From contig JAHOYU010000143.1 in the NCBI GenBank assembly GCA_019038625.1, positions 1-58,722 of the forward strand: a stretch of DNA of 58,722 nt, read 5' to 3'. The stretch is from Candidatus Latescibacterota bacterium (lineage in GTDB: Bacteria; Krumholzibacteriota; Krumholzibacteriia; Krumholzibacteriales; Krumholzibacteriaceae). A program made the position numbers and the translations under genes. Shown piece after piece: positions 1 through 8,390 of the stretch. The notes beneath the pieces were generated by a model. It did not search any database. It saw only the letters and a program-made list of their open reading frames with translations, and was not told the origin of the DNA. Each line of letters starts with the position of its first letter. Positions within the stretch are counted from its first letter, which is position 1.

Positions 1-618
1 GACGTAAGGAGAGAGGTCGCACACGATCTGCATGATGTCATAGGTCAGGCAGTAGCTGGAATCAGCACTGAAGTCAAGGTTTTCGAGCAGTCATTATCAT
101 CGGATGATGTAAAGACGATCGAGTGGGCTGGTCATGTCGGGGGAGAACTGAAGAAACTCATCAAAGAGACCAGGCGTGCAGCGTACTCTCTTCATCCTCC
201 AATGCTGGATGATCTCGGGTTGATTCCTACTCTTAAATGGTATATAAACAGGATTGTGAAGTCTGAAGGATTCGAGATAGAACTCATAGCTACAGGATTT
301 GACGAAGAGCTGCCTTCCTATCTCGCGCTGTCATTCTACCGGATCGCCCAGGAGGCCTTGACTAACGTGGTCCGTCACAGCGAAGCAAAATTCATAATCC
401 TGAAGGTCATCAAAGGTTTTCCCTGGGTTATTATGGATGTCAGGGATGATGGGAAGGGTTTCCAGTCGAAAGGCGAAGGTGCCGTTTTGGAGGGGCTTGG
501 GATAACAGGTATGCGGGAAAGAGTCCAGAATATGGGTGGAAGATTCAAGATAAGTTCCAGTCCCGGACAGGGGACGCATGTACGGGTGAAGATCCCTCTG
601 GAGGTGGGTAATGATTGA
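1..618 (+). CDS. sensor histidine kinase, C-terminal part (NarL/NreB type), 5' truncated
   Basis: The reading frame is open from base 1, so the sensor part lies outside the window. The visible 205 residues hold the HisKA_3 dimerisation helix with the phospho-acceptor motif DLHD (His codon at 31-33) and a GHKL ATPase domain: N-box around EALTNVVRHSEA, G1 DDGKGF, G2 GLGITGMRERV. This is the architecture of kinases that phosphorylate NarL/FixJ regulators. The stop overlaps the start of the next gene, a NarL-type regulator, by 8 bases, so the two are translationally coupled and very probably partners. The input signal cannot be told from what is present. Confidence 0.93.
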   Translation, partial: DVRREVAHDLHDVIGQAVAGISTEVKVFEQSLSSDDVKTIEWAGHVGGELKKLIKETRRAAYSLHPPMLDDLGLIPTLKWYINRIVKSEGFEIELIATGFDEELPSYLALSFYRIAQEALTNVVRHSEAKFIILKVIKGFPWVIMDVRDDGKGFQSKGEGAVLEGLGITGMRERVQNMGGRFKISSSPGQGTHVRVKIPLEVGND

Positions 619-1264
619 TATCAGGCTGATGCTGGTGGACGATCACAACATAGTGAGGCAGGGTTTTAAAAGCATACTCGAAGACAAGGGGTTCGATGTC
701 ATTGCGGAAGCAGCTGATGGAAAGGAAGCGATAGATGTCGCCCGGAAGGTCCTTCCTGATGTCATAATCATGGATGTCGGGATGCCGAGGATGAGAGGGA
801 TAGAGTCATCCAGGCGGATAAAGAAGGAATTCCCCTCAGTGAAGATAATCATGCTTACAATCCATACAAATGAGACCTATATCTACGAGTCGCTGGACGC
901 AGGCGCTGATGGCTATCTTGTCAAGGATACTGCCACTGAGGATCTTGTAGAGGCGATCATGACGGTAGTCTCGGGCAAAGTATACATCAGCAGAAACTTC
1001 CCGCCTGACATACTGGAGAACTATAGTAAGCTTAAGAAAGCGGGCAAAAAAGCAGATCAGTTCAGCAGGCTGACAAACAGGGAAAAGGAAATCCTTCAGT
1101 ATATCGCGGAGGGGAATACCAGTCAGGCGATAGCCAAGGAGCTTTTCATCAGCAAGAAGACAGTGGAGAACCACAGGGCCAACATCATGAACAAGCTCGG
1201 TATCCACGACACGGCGAGCCTTGTGATGTACGCAGTCAAGATCGGTCTGGTCGACAGCAACTGA
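611..1264 (+). CDS. NarL/FixJ-family response regulator (REC + LuxR HTH)
   Basis: Residues 1-120 form a receiver domain with the acidic pair D10/D11, phospho-acceptor D55 (in IIMDVGMP), T83 and K105. Residues about 150-212 form a LuxR-type helix-turn-helix (LTNREKEILQYIAEGNTS... SKKTVENHRANIMNKLGI). The length of 217 is normal for the family. The gene overlaps the upstream kinase by 8 bases and is its probable target. It should act as a phosphorylation-dependent DNA-binding transcription regulator. The regulon is unknown; the next genes (barrel protein and lipoprotein) lie behind a 500-base gap. Confidence 0.95.
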   Translation: MIDIRLMLVDDHNIVRQGFKSILEDKGFDVIAEAADGKEAIDVARKVLPDVIIMDVGMPRMRGIESSRRIKKEFPSVKIIMLTIHTNETYIYESLDAGADGYLVKDTATEDLVEAIMTVVSGKVYISRNFPPDILENYSKLKKAGKKADQFSRLTNREKEILQYIAEGNTSQAIAKELFISKKTVENHRANIMNKLGIHDTASLVMYAVKIGLVDSN

Positions 1265-1492
1265 TCAGGACCCTGGTATATTCCATATCCCCATATTTGA
1301 GGAGATACAACCATTGTAAAAAAACGGCCAATGGTGTATTCTTGTTCAGGGTCATTGAATTTCCGGGGCTATTAACGTTGAAACTGTATAAATATTTTGG
1401 AAAGATTTGAACTTTCCGTACGTGAATGGGTATAAGAGAGTGTGCGAGTGTGGAGGATTGATTTAAGTAATAGTTGATTCGAAAAAATATAT

Positions 1493-1693
1493 CGGCAGAT
1501 TTTTGCCGCCTGGTTAATGGGGATCTTTTCCTTCCTACCCAAAAACCCCATCTCTTCCCCTAGGAGATGAGCCGCTTATTGGAAAGGATTTCCGCCTGAT
1601 TTATCAGGCCCGGCTTCCAACGCTCCGTGAGAGTCCCTTAGGATCGCTTTTCACTTCTTAGGAGTTGTAGCCGGATACAGGCGGCATTTTTTT
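1493..1693 (+). ncRNA. candidate structured RNA or leader ending in a terminator-like stem and T7
   Basis: The 503-base gap between 1264 and 1768 contains a highly structured stretch. TGCCGCCTG (1504-1512) pairs perfectly over 9 bp with CAGGCGGCA (1678-1686), followed at once by seven T (1687-1693), as in an intrinsic terminator whose stem encloses a folded domain. Inside are helices 1517-1522/1546-1551, 1581-1585/1589-1593, 1594-1599/1604-1609 and 1610-1615/1669-1674 continued by 1618-1621/1664-1667. A competing hairpin CGGCA/TGCCG (1493-1497/1504-1508) shares bases with the closing stem, so a switch is possible. I do not recognise a known class (no B12 box, TPP, SAM, c-di-GMP or T-box signatures). 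It may be a free small RNA or an attenuator for the gene at 1768. No clear promoter was found; bases 1265-1490 hold nothing else I can name. Confidence 0.5.
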
Positions 1694-1767
1694 ATTGTCA
1701 TTTCTCCTCAAAAATGAATATCATCGTCACGTCAATGGTCGATCACAAACTAAGGCAGGGGTGGCGG

Positions 1768-2598
1768 ATGAAAAATATCAGACGGACCTGTATTTTGCGA
1801 AAAGGGATTGCCTTCCTGGCTGTCCTTATGTTGATCTCGATCGTTTCAGCCGGGATGTGTCACGCGTCCAGGCCCCCTCACATGGAGTTCCCGATCAAAT
1901 TGATGAACCTCGAGACTGGCTACGTGCTTGGAAATGGTCAGTCAGTGCGGATCGGTATCGGTGATTCGGGATTCGGTGTGATGAACACCGTGCAGTTTTC
2001 GACAAATACACTTATGGACGTGGTCACCCTGATCAATGGACAGGTGAAGGTACGGATACTGCCGGAGAGCCTGGGACTGTTTTCTCTCTCGACAGGCCTG
2101 GCTTACTATAACCTGATCAGCTCGCAGTACATAATCGACACGGTAGTAGAAGAGGCGTTTACAGAGGAAGATATTGATATCGAGTCGGGGTTGGATATCC
2201 TGTGCTGGTTCCTCTCGGCGAGCAGGAAAATCGGCCCGGCCGTCAGATTGCATGCCGGCTACCAGTACCGCCGGCTCCAGGGAAATCTTTCTACGAAGAG
2301 TCCGGTCACGATGGATGACGATGACGAATCGATAGGAGTGGACCTGGATTTCGAAGAGACGGCAGAGCAGAGCTGTCTGATGTTCGGCGCTGACGCGGAC
2401 ATCTTCAGTCATCTCAAAATCATGCTAGAGCTGGGATATGATTTTTCATACGAACGATCGAGAGGTGGCGCTGGTATACGGCTGGGCATCGGAGGAGCTT
2501 TTGCACTCCAGGCAGGAGTGTTATGGCCGGGGATCAAGCTTGATGAAGATATCGATCTTCCTGTCCTGCCACATTTTTCCCTCTTCTGGAGATTTTAA
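1768..2598 (+). CDS. predicted outer-membrane beta-barrel protein, unknown function
   Basis: 276 residues if started at the ATG at 1768, which follows a purine-rich GGGGTGGCGG and gives a typical signal peptide (basic start MKNIRR, hydrophobic core about 12-28, cleavage near MCHA). An upstream in-frame ATG at 1714 would put 18 non-signal residues in front and is less likely. The mature part has alternating hydrophobic strands, Gly- and Tyr-rich turns and ends in SLFWRF, the aromatic end expected of outer-membrane barrels. It is followed after 15 bases by a lipoprotein gene, probably co-transcribed. No specific family was recognised. Confidence 0.7.
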   Translation: MKNIRRTCILRKGIAFLAVLMLISIVSAGMCHASRPPHMEFPIKLMNLETGYVLGNGQSVRIGIGDSGFGVMNTVQFSTNTLMDVVTLINGQVKVRILPESLGLFSLSTGLAYYNLISSQYIIDTVVEEAFTEEDIDIESGLDILCWFLSASRKIGPAVRLHAGYQYRRLQGNLSTKSPVTMDDDDESIGVDLDFEETAEQSCLMFGADADIFSHLKIMLELGYDFSYERSRGGAGIRLGIGGAFALQAGVLWPGIKLDEDIDLPVLPHFSLFWRF

Positions 2599-2613
2599 CG
2601 AAAGGGTGATATC

Positions 2614-3186
2614 TTGAGACGACTCATAGTGATATTGATGATGATCATCCTGATGGCGGGATGCAAGTCGACTCTGAAAGTCAACAACCAGTCCGACCCG
2701 AAAGATTTTGAACCGGTGACTCTTCCGGGCCACGGCGTCACGGGACAGGCCTTCGCGGAGCTTGATTTCTATGTGCCGGATGAGATCTCGAACGAGGAGT
2801 TCGATATCGAGAGGGCGAATATATTTGGAGATGTTTTTCTGGAAACACTCTTTGTTGAGGGAGATGTCGAGATCGAAGTCGATATTTACCTGGGACTCGA
2901 ATCCGGGTCCGCGAATCTCGATGATCCTGATCTCAATCAGTACTTGGCCTCTGTCACTATTTCGGGTGTAGGGCAGCACACCCCGGTCGCGATCAGCGAT
3001 CCGAGTCTGCTCAGGCAAGGCCTGAAAAATGGAGCCTTTTATGTGAAGATCGTTGCCGAGATCATCACCAATCCCACAGTTCCCGGTGAGGAGGAGATGG
3101 GAGTGCTCAGGATAAACGATATCTACTTCGACGCATGGCTGGTGAGGGAAACAGGCGGGTTATTCCCGTTTTTCTATTTGTTCTGA
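2614..3186 (+). CDS. predicted lipoprotein, unknown function
   Basis: 190 residues from a TTG start preceded by AAAGGGTG. The N-terminus has a short basic start, a hydrophobic run and a lipobox LMAGC with the lipidated Cys at residue 17, so the product should be a membrane-anchored lipoprotein. The rest is acidic and beta-rich (a 'VEGDVEIEVDIYLGLES' stretch), without a recognised catalytic motif. The gene follows the barrel protein closely, suggesting a shared envelope role. Its end overlaps by 13 bases the end of the convergent YjbQ-like gene. Confidence 0.75.
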   Translation: MRRLIVILMMIILMAGCKSTLKVNNQSDPKDFEPVTLPGHGVTGQAFAELDFYVPDEISNEEFDIERANIFGDVFLETLFVEGDVEIEVDIYLGLESGSANLDDPDLNQYLASVTISGVGQHTPVAISDPSLLRQGLKNGAFYVKIVAEIITNPTVPGEEEMGVLRINDIYFDAWLVRETGGLFPFFYLF

Positions 3187-3596
3187 TGCCGGTCTGTTTG
3201 TTCCCCGGAGATCCTGGCATTGTATCGTCTCGTTCTCGGCCCGTCGAATTCGCAGAAGAATACCGCCTGCCATGTGCCGAGGACCGGTACTCCACCTGAG
3301 ATGATCAGAAATTCCGATGAACCTGTAAGTGTAGTTTTGACATGCGCGTCTGAATTTCCTTCGGCATGAGTGAAAGCTGGCGAGTCCGGTACAAGCCTCT
3401 CAAGATCGTTCGCGATGTCCCTGGCCACGGCAGGATCGGCTTTTTCGTTGATCGTCACAGCGGCGGTGGTGTGTGGTACAAATATATGACAGACGCCCTC
3501 GGATACGCCGCTTTCCATTATCATCGAACGTATATCGGAAGTGATATCGATCAGTTCGTTACGCCTGGATGTCCTTATTGTCATCTCTTTCAGCAA
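3174..3596 (-). CDS. YjbQ/UPF0047 family protein
   Basis: 140 residues with the conserved blocks of the UPF0047 (YjbQ) family: FVPHTTAAVTINE, AHAEGN-like 'THAEGNSDAHVKTTL' and GTWQAVFFCEFDGPR. The E. coli relative has weak thiamine-phosphate-synthase activity, and the true role of the family is unsettled. The start chosen is a TTG placed 5 bases after GGAGG; the ATG four codons later is the alternative. It is transcribed away from pepD, with a shared upstream region that holds an inverted repeat, and converges with the lipoprotein gene (13-base overlap). Confidence 0.9.
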   Translation of the reverse strand: MLKEMTIRTSRRNELIDITSDIRSMIMESGVSEGVCHIFVPHTTAAVTINEKADPAVARDIANDLERLVPDSPAFTHAEGNSDAHVKTTLTGSSEFLIISGGVPVLGTWQAVFFCEFDGPRTRRYNARISGEQTDRHQNK

Positions 3597-3696
3597 TTTT
3601 TCCTCCGTTTCGCTAATAGAGTCCGGGCCGCACCGTGCGGCCTGTACACGGTCGTCCCATGGCAGGACCGCCTGGGCTGTCCGTTGGGCTGACTCA

Positions 3697-3726
3697 TCAT
3701 GACATAATATGGCATAATTGTCATGA
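3697..3726. promoter_or_regulatory. inverted repeat, candidate operator in the yjbQ-pepD divergent region
   Basis: The 326-base gap between the divergent starts (3597-3922) contains an 8-bp perfect inverted repeat, TCATGACA (3697-3704) and TGTCATGA (3719-3726), separated by 14 AT-rich bases. The dyad form and position between two divergent genes suit a dimeric regulator. No regulator can be named and no clear promoter boxes were assigned. Nothing else was found in the gap. Confidence 0.35.
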
Positions 3727-3922
3727 ATGGAAGGCTTGACCGACTGTTTACCTTGAAGTATAATGCTTTTCCCGGCTCAAAGGTGGGTCGGGAAACCGGG
3801 TTGATAATTAAGGCCTGATCGAGTCTGTGACTTTCTGGCGGCGTCGCGAGTCGTCCTCGGAGGGCAGGGTCGGATGGGCAGTGTTTAAGATAGCTGAAAC
3901 GTTGATTCAAGGAGGTCGATTC

Positions 3923-5374
3923 ATGTCATTGAGTGGTCTGGAACCAAAAGCTCTCTGGAAACATTTCGAGAAGATACTCAGTATACCGCATTGTTCGGGA
4001 AATGAAGCAGCGCTTGGCGCGGCTCTCATGTCTTACGCGAAGAACAAGGGTCTGGAAGCAGATATGGACGATGCTGGAAACGTGGTGGTCAGGATTCCCG
4101 CGACTCCGGGGCACGAGAAGGCCGAGACCATCGTTCTTCAGGGACACCAGGATATGGTCGGAGAGAAGAACTCGGATGTCGAGTTCGATTTCTTCAAGGA
4201 TCCTATCCAGGTCGAGATCCAGGGAGACTGGTTGACTGCGAAGGGTACGACTCTAGGTGCAGATAACGGTATAGGCCTTGCGGCAGCTCTGGCGATTGCC
4301 GACGAGGAAGGGCTCGTACACGGACCGGTCGAAGTGCTGGCCACTGTTGACGAAGAGGTCGGCCTTACGGGTGCTGCCAAGCTTCAGCCGGGATTCGTAA
4401 AGGGCACGACCATGCTAAATCTCGACAGTGAAGAGCTGGGTGCTGCCTATGTCGGTTGCGCTGGTGGAGGAGATACTACGATCAAGCTTCCCGTAGAAAT
4501 GATCGACCCTCCCGCTGGTACGAAGGGGTATACTCTCAAAGTAGCTGGCCTTCGTGGCGGGCATTCCGGAATCGATATCATCGAACAGCGGGGAAATGCT
4601 ATCAAGATTGCCGCGAGACTTCTGGACAAGGCGATGAATACTCAGCCGTGTCATCTTGTCGAGATCAAGGGTGGAAGCAAGAGGAACGCGATTCCCAGGG
4701 AGGCATTTGTCGAGTTGATGGTCCTGGAGACCGCCGTCGAAGAACTGGCCACCTTCCTCGAGGAGGAGACTGGCAGGATCAAGATCGAACTGGGCGGGCG
4801 TGAAGATGGCCTGACTGTTTCGATCTCTTCATCTGACGCCGGACACCAGAAGGTTCTCAGCGGGACTTCCCAGAAGAGCCTGATCGATTTCCTGCTTGCC
4901 ATCCCACATGGTGTAGAGGCAATGAGTTACGATATAGAGGGCCTGGTAGAGACTTCGAACAACCTGGCTACGATTTCGATGACACCGAAAGAAGCGGTGA
5001 TCGGGACTTCCACGAGAAGTTCGATAAAAAGCGCGCTTCAGGCACTCAGGGACAAGATAGGTGCTACGGCGCGGTTGGCTGGCGCTGAAGCCATAGACGA
5101 CGAGCCTTATCCCGGATGGATGCCCAACATGGATTCCAATATTCTCAAGGTCGTAAAGGAAGTCCATACGAAGGTGTTCGGCAAAGTGCCAGAGATGAAG
5201 GCGATTCATGCGGGCCTTGAATGCGGACTTATAGGGGAGAAGTTCCCCGGTATGGATATGGTCTCTTTCGGTCCGTGGATCGAACATCCACATTCGCCTG
5301 AAGAGCGGGTGCAGATACCCTCAGTCGACACTTTCTGGAAGCTGCTTGTAGCGGTTCTTGAGGAAATGGCCTGA
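3923..5374 (+). CDS. pepD: aminoacyl-histidine dipeptidase (Xaa-His dipeptidase, M20 family)
   Basis: 483 residues, the usual size of PepD (about 485). It is a cytosolic zinc dipeptidase that cleaves Xaa-His dipeptides such as carnosine. Metal and catalytic motifs are in order: LQGHQDMVGEKN, TTLGADNGIG, TVDEEVGLTGA, GLRGGHSG in the lid domain, and a C-terminal HAGLECG with a late EHPHSPEERV. The ATG at 3923 follows GGAGG at 7 bases and fits the family start; an in-frame upstream extension to 3827 looks non-coding. A strong terminator follows, so it is probably monocistronic. Confidence 0.95.
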   Translation: MSLSGLEPKALWKHFEKILSIPHCSGNEAALGAALMSYAKNKGLEADMDDAGNVVVRIPATPGHEKAETIVLQGHQDMVGEKNSDVEFDFFKDPIQVEIQGDWLTAKGTTLGADNGIGLAAALAIADEEGLVHGPVEVLATVDEEVGLTGAAKLQPGFVKGTTMLNLDSEELGAAYVGCAGGGDTTIKLPVEMIDPPAGTKGYTLKVAGLRGGHSGIDIIEQRGNAIKIAARLLDKAMNTQPCHLVEIKGGSKRNAIPREAFVELMVLETAVEELATFLEEETGRIKIELGGREDGLTVSISSSDAGHQKVLSGTSQKSLIDFLLAIPHGVEAMSYDIEGLVETSNNLATISMTPKEAVIGTSTRSSIKSALQALRDKIGATARLAGAEAIDDEPYPGWMPNMDSNILKVVKEVHTKVFGKVPEMKAIHAGLECGLIGEKFPGMDMVSFGPWIEHPHSPEERVQIPSVDTFWKLLVAVLEEMA

Positions 5375-5403
5375 GTTTGTTTCTGACCAGGATTTAGTCT
5401 TAC

Positions 5404-5439
5404 AAGGGCCGGAGCCTCCTTGAGGTGCCGGCCCTTTTT
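5404..5439 (+). terminator. intrinsic terminator after pepD
   Basis: AAGGGCCGG (5404-5412) pairs with CCGGCCCTT (5428-5436), with an inner CCTC/GAGG helix and a run of five T (5435-5439). It is a classic Rho-independent terminator 30 bases after the pepD stop. Confidence 0.9.
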
Positions 5440-5571
5440 CTGTCCGCTTGTCAGGGCTGGATGAATGCGGGTTGCCGGGTCTGACCACACAGGGTAACGG
5501 TCATAGAGGCTTTAACCGCTTGACTTTAATCTCTGAAATGTTATCATTGCATGAATAAAATGGATGGTTAT

Positions 5572-5644
5572 AGGGGTGTAGCTCAACTGGTAGAGCATCG
5601 GTCTCCAAAACCGGAGGCTGCGGGTTCAAGTCCTGCCACCCCTA
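5572..5644 (+). tRNA. tRNA-Trp (CCA anticodon)
   Basis: A full cloverleaf can be folded: acceptor 5572-5578/5637-5643 (7 bp), D stem GCTC/GAGC, anticodon stem 5598-5602/5610-5614 with loop CTCCAAA and anticodon CCA at 5605-5607, T stem 5620-5624/5632-5636 with a seven-base TTCAAGT loop. The discriminator is A5644. CCA is not encoded, and a T-rich run follows. The gene stands 72 bases before trpS, whose product charges this tRNA. Apart from this and the pepD terminator, the 5375-5716 gap shows nothing. Confidence 0.97.
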
Positions 5645-5716
5645 CATTTTTTTCACTGGTAATACCTCCGATCCATTCCATCCGAGCGAGCAATATCCCT
5701 GCGTAAGGAGTCTGTT

Positions 5717-6748
5717 ATGAGCAAGAAAAGAGTGACGAGCGGGATGAGGCCTACTGGCAGCATGCATCTTGGCAATCTGCTCGGAGCACTTAACAACTGG
5801 GTCCATCTTCAGGACGAATATGAATGTTTTTTCTTTATCGTGGACTGGCACGCTCTTACGACTCCGGGTGGTGGAGACGCCGTGGGATATGAGAATCTCG
5901 GCGATCTCAGAAACAGGGTGAGAGAGATAGCGATAGACTGGGTCTCAGCCGGGCTGGATCCTGATAAATGTTCTATTTTTATCCAGTCCCACGTCCCGGA
6001 AGTCGCGGAACTTCACCTGCTGTTTTCGATGATAACACCGCTCGGATGGCTCGAAAGAAATCCGGCGTACAAGGATATGGTCCAGAGTTACAAGATCGAA
6101 TCACCGAGTTACGGCCTGCTCGGTTATCCCACGCTGCAGGCTGCCGATATCCTTATTTATAAAGGCGATTTTGTGCCGGTCGGCAAAGACCAGGTGGCTC
6201 ATGTCAATATGACCCGGGATCTCGGTCAGAGATTCAACAGCCTTTACGGTAAAAAAGTGTTTCCAATCACCGAGGCATTACTTACAAAAGTTCCAAGGGT
6301 GCCTGGTATTGACGGTATAGAAAACAAGATGAGCAAGAGTTCCGGTAATTATATTGCTCTTTCTGACAGCTCGGAGGAAACGACGAAGAAGATCAGGACG
6401 ATGTTCACCGATCCGGTGAAGATACGGAAAGATGATCCGGGACATCCCGATGGTTGCGTCGTCTATGCCTTCCAGGATATCTACAACAGGGGTGAGCTTG
6501 AGACAATCAGGAAGGAATGTGAAAGCGGTGCTCGTGGATGTGTGTCCTGCAAGATGGAACTGGCTGAGAAGATGAATGATGAACTCGAGCCGGTAAGAGC
6601 AAGAAGAGAAGATCTGGTAGCGAACCCCGGAATGATATCCGAGATACTGAGAGCGGGAGCCGTTAAGGCCGAGGGTATTGCCAGAGAAACATTAAAAGAA
6701 GTCAGGGAAGTGATGAATCTGCCTGCGAGGGAGAGTCTGGATGTCTGA
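5717..6748 (+). CDS. trpS: tryptophanyl-tRNA synthetase
   Basis: 343 residues, normal for bacterial TrpRS. It is a class I synthetase of the cytosol that activates Trp and charges tRNA-Trp. The HIGH-like motif is PTGSMHLGN near residue 16 and the KMSKS motif is NKMSKSSGN near residue 205. The start ATG follows TAAGGAG at 7 bases. The gene lies directly after tRNA-Trp and overlaps the tryptophanase-like gene by 8 bases, so tRNA, charging enzyme and a Trp-family lyase sit together. No T-box or Trp leader peptide was seen ahead of it. Confidence 0.97.
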   Translation: MSKKRVTSGMRPTGSMHLGNLLGALNNWVHLQDEYECFFFIVDWHALTTPGGGDAVGYENLGDLRNRVREIAIDWVSAGLDPDKCSIFIQSHVPEVAELHLLFSMITPLGWLERNPAYKDMVQSYKIESPSYGLLGYPTLQAADILIYKGDFVPVGKDQVAHVNMTRDLGQRFNSLYGKKVFPITEALLTKVPRVPGIDGIENKMSKSSGNYIALSDSSEETTKKIRTMFTDPVKIRKDDPGHPDGCVVYAFQDIYNRGELETIRKECESGARGCVSCKMELAEKMNDELEPVRARREDLVANPGMISEILRAGAVKAEGIARETLKEVREVMNLPARESLDV

Positions 6749-8384
6749 TACTACTGATTATTTTATCGAGAAATTTCGCAGAAATCTTGAGGTTGCCGAC
6801 GAATCGCCGAGGTATTTCAGGCCCCGGCCGTACAGGAATGCGGCTGTTCGATTCAGGAAGTGTTCTATAGATGATTTCGAAAAGAGAAGGGATATTCTTG
6901 TCAACGAAGCGGGGCTCAATGCTTTTCTTTTCCGGGCCGATATGATTCCCGGATGCGACCTTCTTTCCGATTCGGGTACAACGACGATGACGATGGAGCA
7001 ATGGGCCGCCATGATGCTGGGTGACGAGTCGTATGGATCAAACGAAGGTTACTTCGAGTTGATAAACGGGATTGAAGACGTGTTCGGCACCGGATGGGTG
7101 GATACTTCGTTCTCGATGGGTGGATATTCGGACAGCCTCTTCCTCTTTCACCAGGGCCGGGCCGCGGAAAACGCGTTTTTCACGATCCTTGCTCGTGAGT
7201 TGCGCAAGCTTCCCGAAGTGCCAGTCCCCGTGCTTTCGGACGGGCTGATGCCGGAATTGAAGGAGAGGATACAATCGAAACTCGACTCTCTGCCCGAGAG
7301 AAGGCGTAGCGTGGATGAATCCATGTTCATCATCCCGAGCAACTCCCATTTTGATACGACACAGGGGAACATCGAGGACAAAAGGATGATCCCGCTCAAT
7401 CTTCCGTGCAGGGAACACCTCGAGAAGAACGAGGATTTTCTTTTCCGGGGGAATATGGATCTCGAGGAGCTTGAGAATCTGCTGGCAGTCGAGAAGGAAA
7501 GAGTGCCACTGGTCTATCTGACGATTACGAACAATACGGGAGGCGGACAGCCGGTATCGATGGACAATATCAGGAAGATCCGGGAGATCACCGCCAGATA
7601 CGGGATCCCGTTCTTTTTCGATGCCTGTCGATTTGCCGAGAACGCCTGGTTTATCAGAAAGAACGAGCAAGGGTACTCGGACAAGCCGATCAAGGCTATA
7701 GTCCACGAGATGTTCAGCCAGGTCGACGGTTTCCATATCAGCCTCAAAAAGGATGGGTTGGCCAATATGGGCGGCGCCCTTGTAATCAGGAAAGACGGAT
7801 CCTTCTACAAGAAGTTTCCCCATATCAGGGAAGGTTTTACAGACTACCAGATCATGGCTGAGGGACATCCGACATACGGAGGCCTGCCGGGCAGGGATCT
7901 TAAGGCGATCAGTGAGGGCCTTCGCACGGTGACCCACCTCGATTATCTCGATGCAAGGATAGGCCAGGTTGTCAGGTTCGGGCTGAAGCTTTCGGAGAGC
8001 GGCATCCCGATCATTAATCCTGTCGGAGGGCATGCTGTCTATATCGATGTGGACAAATTTTTTGGCGGAACAGCCGAAGATGAGGACTTCAAGGGAATTG
8101 CCTTTACAGGATTGATGCTGATCGCGGGGCACCGTGTGTGCGAACTGGGTCTATACGCGTTCGGCAGCTACGATGGGAAGACTGAGACCCCGCCGTCGCC
8201 CCGAGTCAACTATATCAGGGCTGCTGTGCCACGGCTTGCGTATGAGGACAGGGATCTCTTCTCGGTCGTCGAGGCGGCCAGGATCCTCGCTGACAACCGT
8301 GACAGGATCCCGGCAGTCGAAGTAAAATATGGAAGAGATCTGAGCCTGAGGCATTTCAAGAGCAGGTTTGGTTTTAAGGGGTAG
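6741..8384 (+). CDS. beta-eliminating lyase, tryptophanase/tyrosine phenol-lyase family
   Basis: 547 residues, about 75 longer than E. coli TnaA. It belongs to the PLP-dependent tryptophanase/TPL family: DSGTTTMTMEQWAAMM near the N-terminus, FFDACRFAENA for cofactor binding, and HISLKKDGLANMGG with the Schiff-base Lys at about residue 337. In tyrosine phenol-lyases the C-terminal block reads MERG, with an Arg that helps bind the phenol ring; here the block reads CELG (Leu at residue 469), closer to the hydrophobic residue of tryptophanases. That favours L-tryptophan to indole, pyruvate and ammonia, but the substrate is inference. It overlaps trpS by 8 bases and is translationally coupled to it. 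No TnaC leader was found. Confidence 0.88.
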   Translation: MSDTTDYFIEKFRRNLEVADESPRYFRPRPYRNAAVRFRKCSIDDFEKRRDILVNEAGLNAFLFRADMIPGCDLLSDSGTTTMTMEQWAAMMLGDESYGSNEGYFELINGIEDVFGTGWVDTSFSMGGYSDSLFLFHQGRAAENAFFTILARELRKLPEVPVPVLSDGLMPELKERIQSKLDSLPERRRSVDESMFIIPSNSHFDTTQGNIEDKRMIPLNLPCREHLEKNEDFLFRGNMDLEELENLLAVEKERVPLVYLTITNNTGGGQPVSMDNIRKIREITARYGIPFFFDACRFAENAWFIRKNEQGYSDKPIKAIVHEMFSQVDGFHISLKKDGLANMGGALVIRKDGSFYKKFPHIREGFTDYQIMAEGHPTYGGLPGRDLKAISEGLRTVTHLDYLDARIGQVVRFGLKLSESGIPIINPVGGHAVYIDVDKFFGGTAEDEDFKGIAFTGLMLIAGHRVCELGLYAFGSYDGKTETPPSPRVNYIRAAVPRLAYEDRDLFSVVEAARILADNRDRIPAVEVKYGRDLSLRHFKSRFGFKG

Positions 8385-8390
8385 TTTGGT

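Noticed and set aside
1493-1693. Known riboswitch or housekeeping RNA (cobalamin, TPP, SAM, c-di-GMP, 6S, tmRNA, RNase P, SRP)
   Set aside because: None of the invariant boxes of those families could be found by eye. A 6S-like long rod was considered but the several short branches do not fit.
5646-5716. T-box or Trp-leader attenuator ahead of trpS
   Set aside because: No TGGNACCGCG-like box, no specifier loop and no leader peptide with Trp codons; only the T-run behind the tRNA is present.
7038-8132. 364-codon minus-strand frame opposite the lyase
   Set aside because: Fully antisense to a well-supported PLP enzyme, with no domain or RBS.
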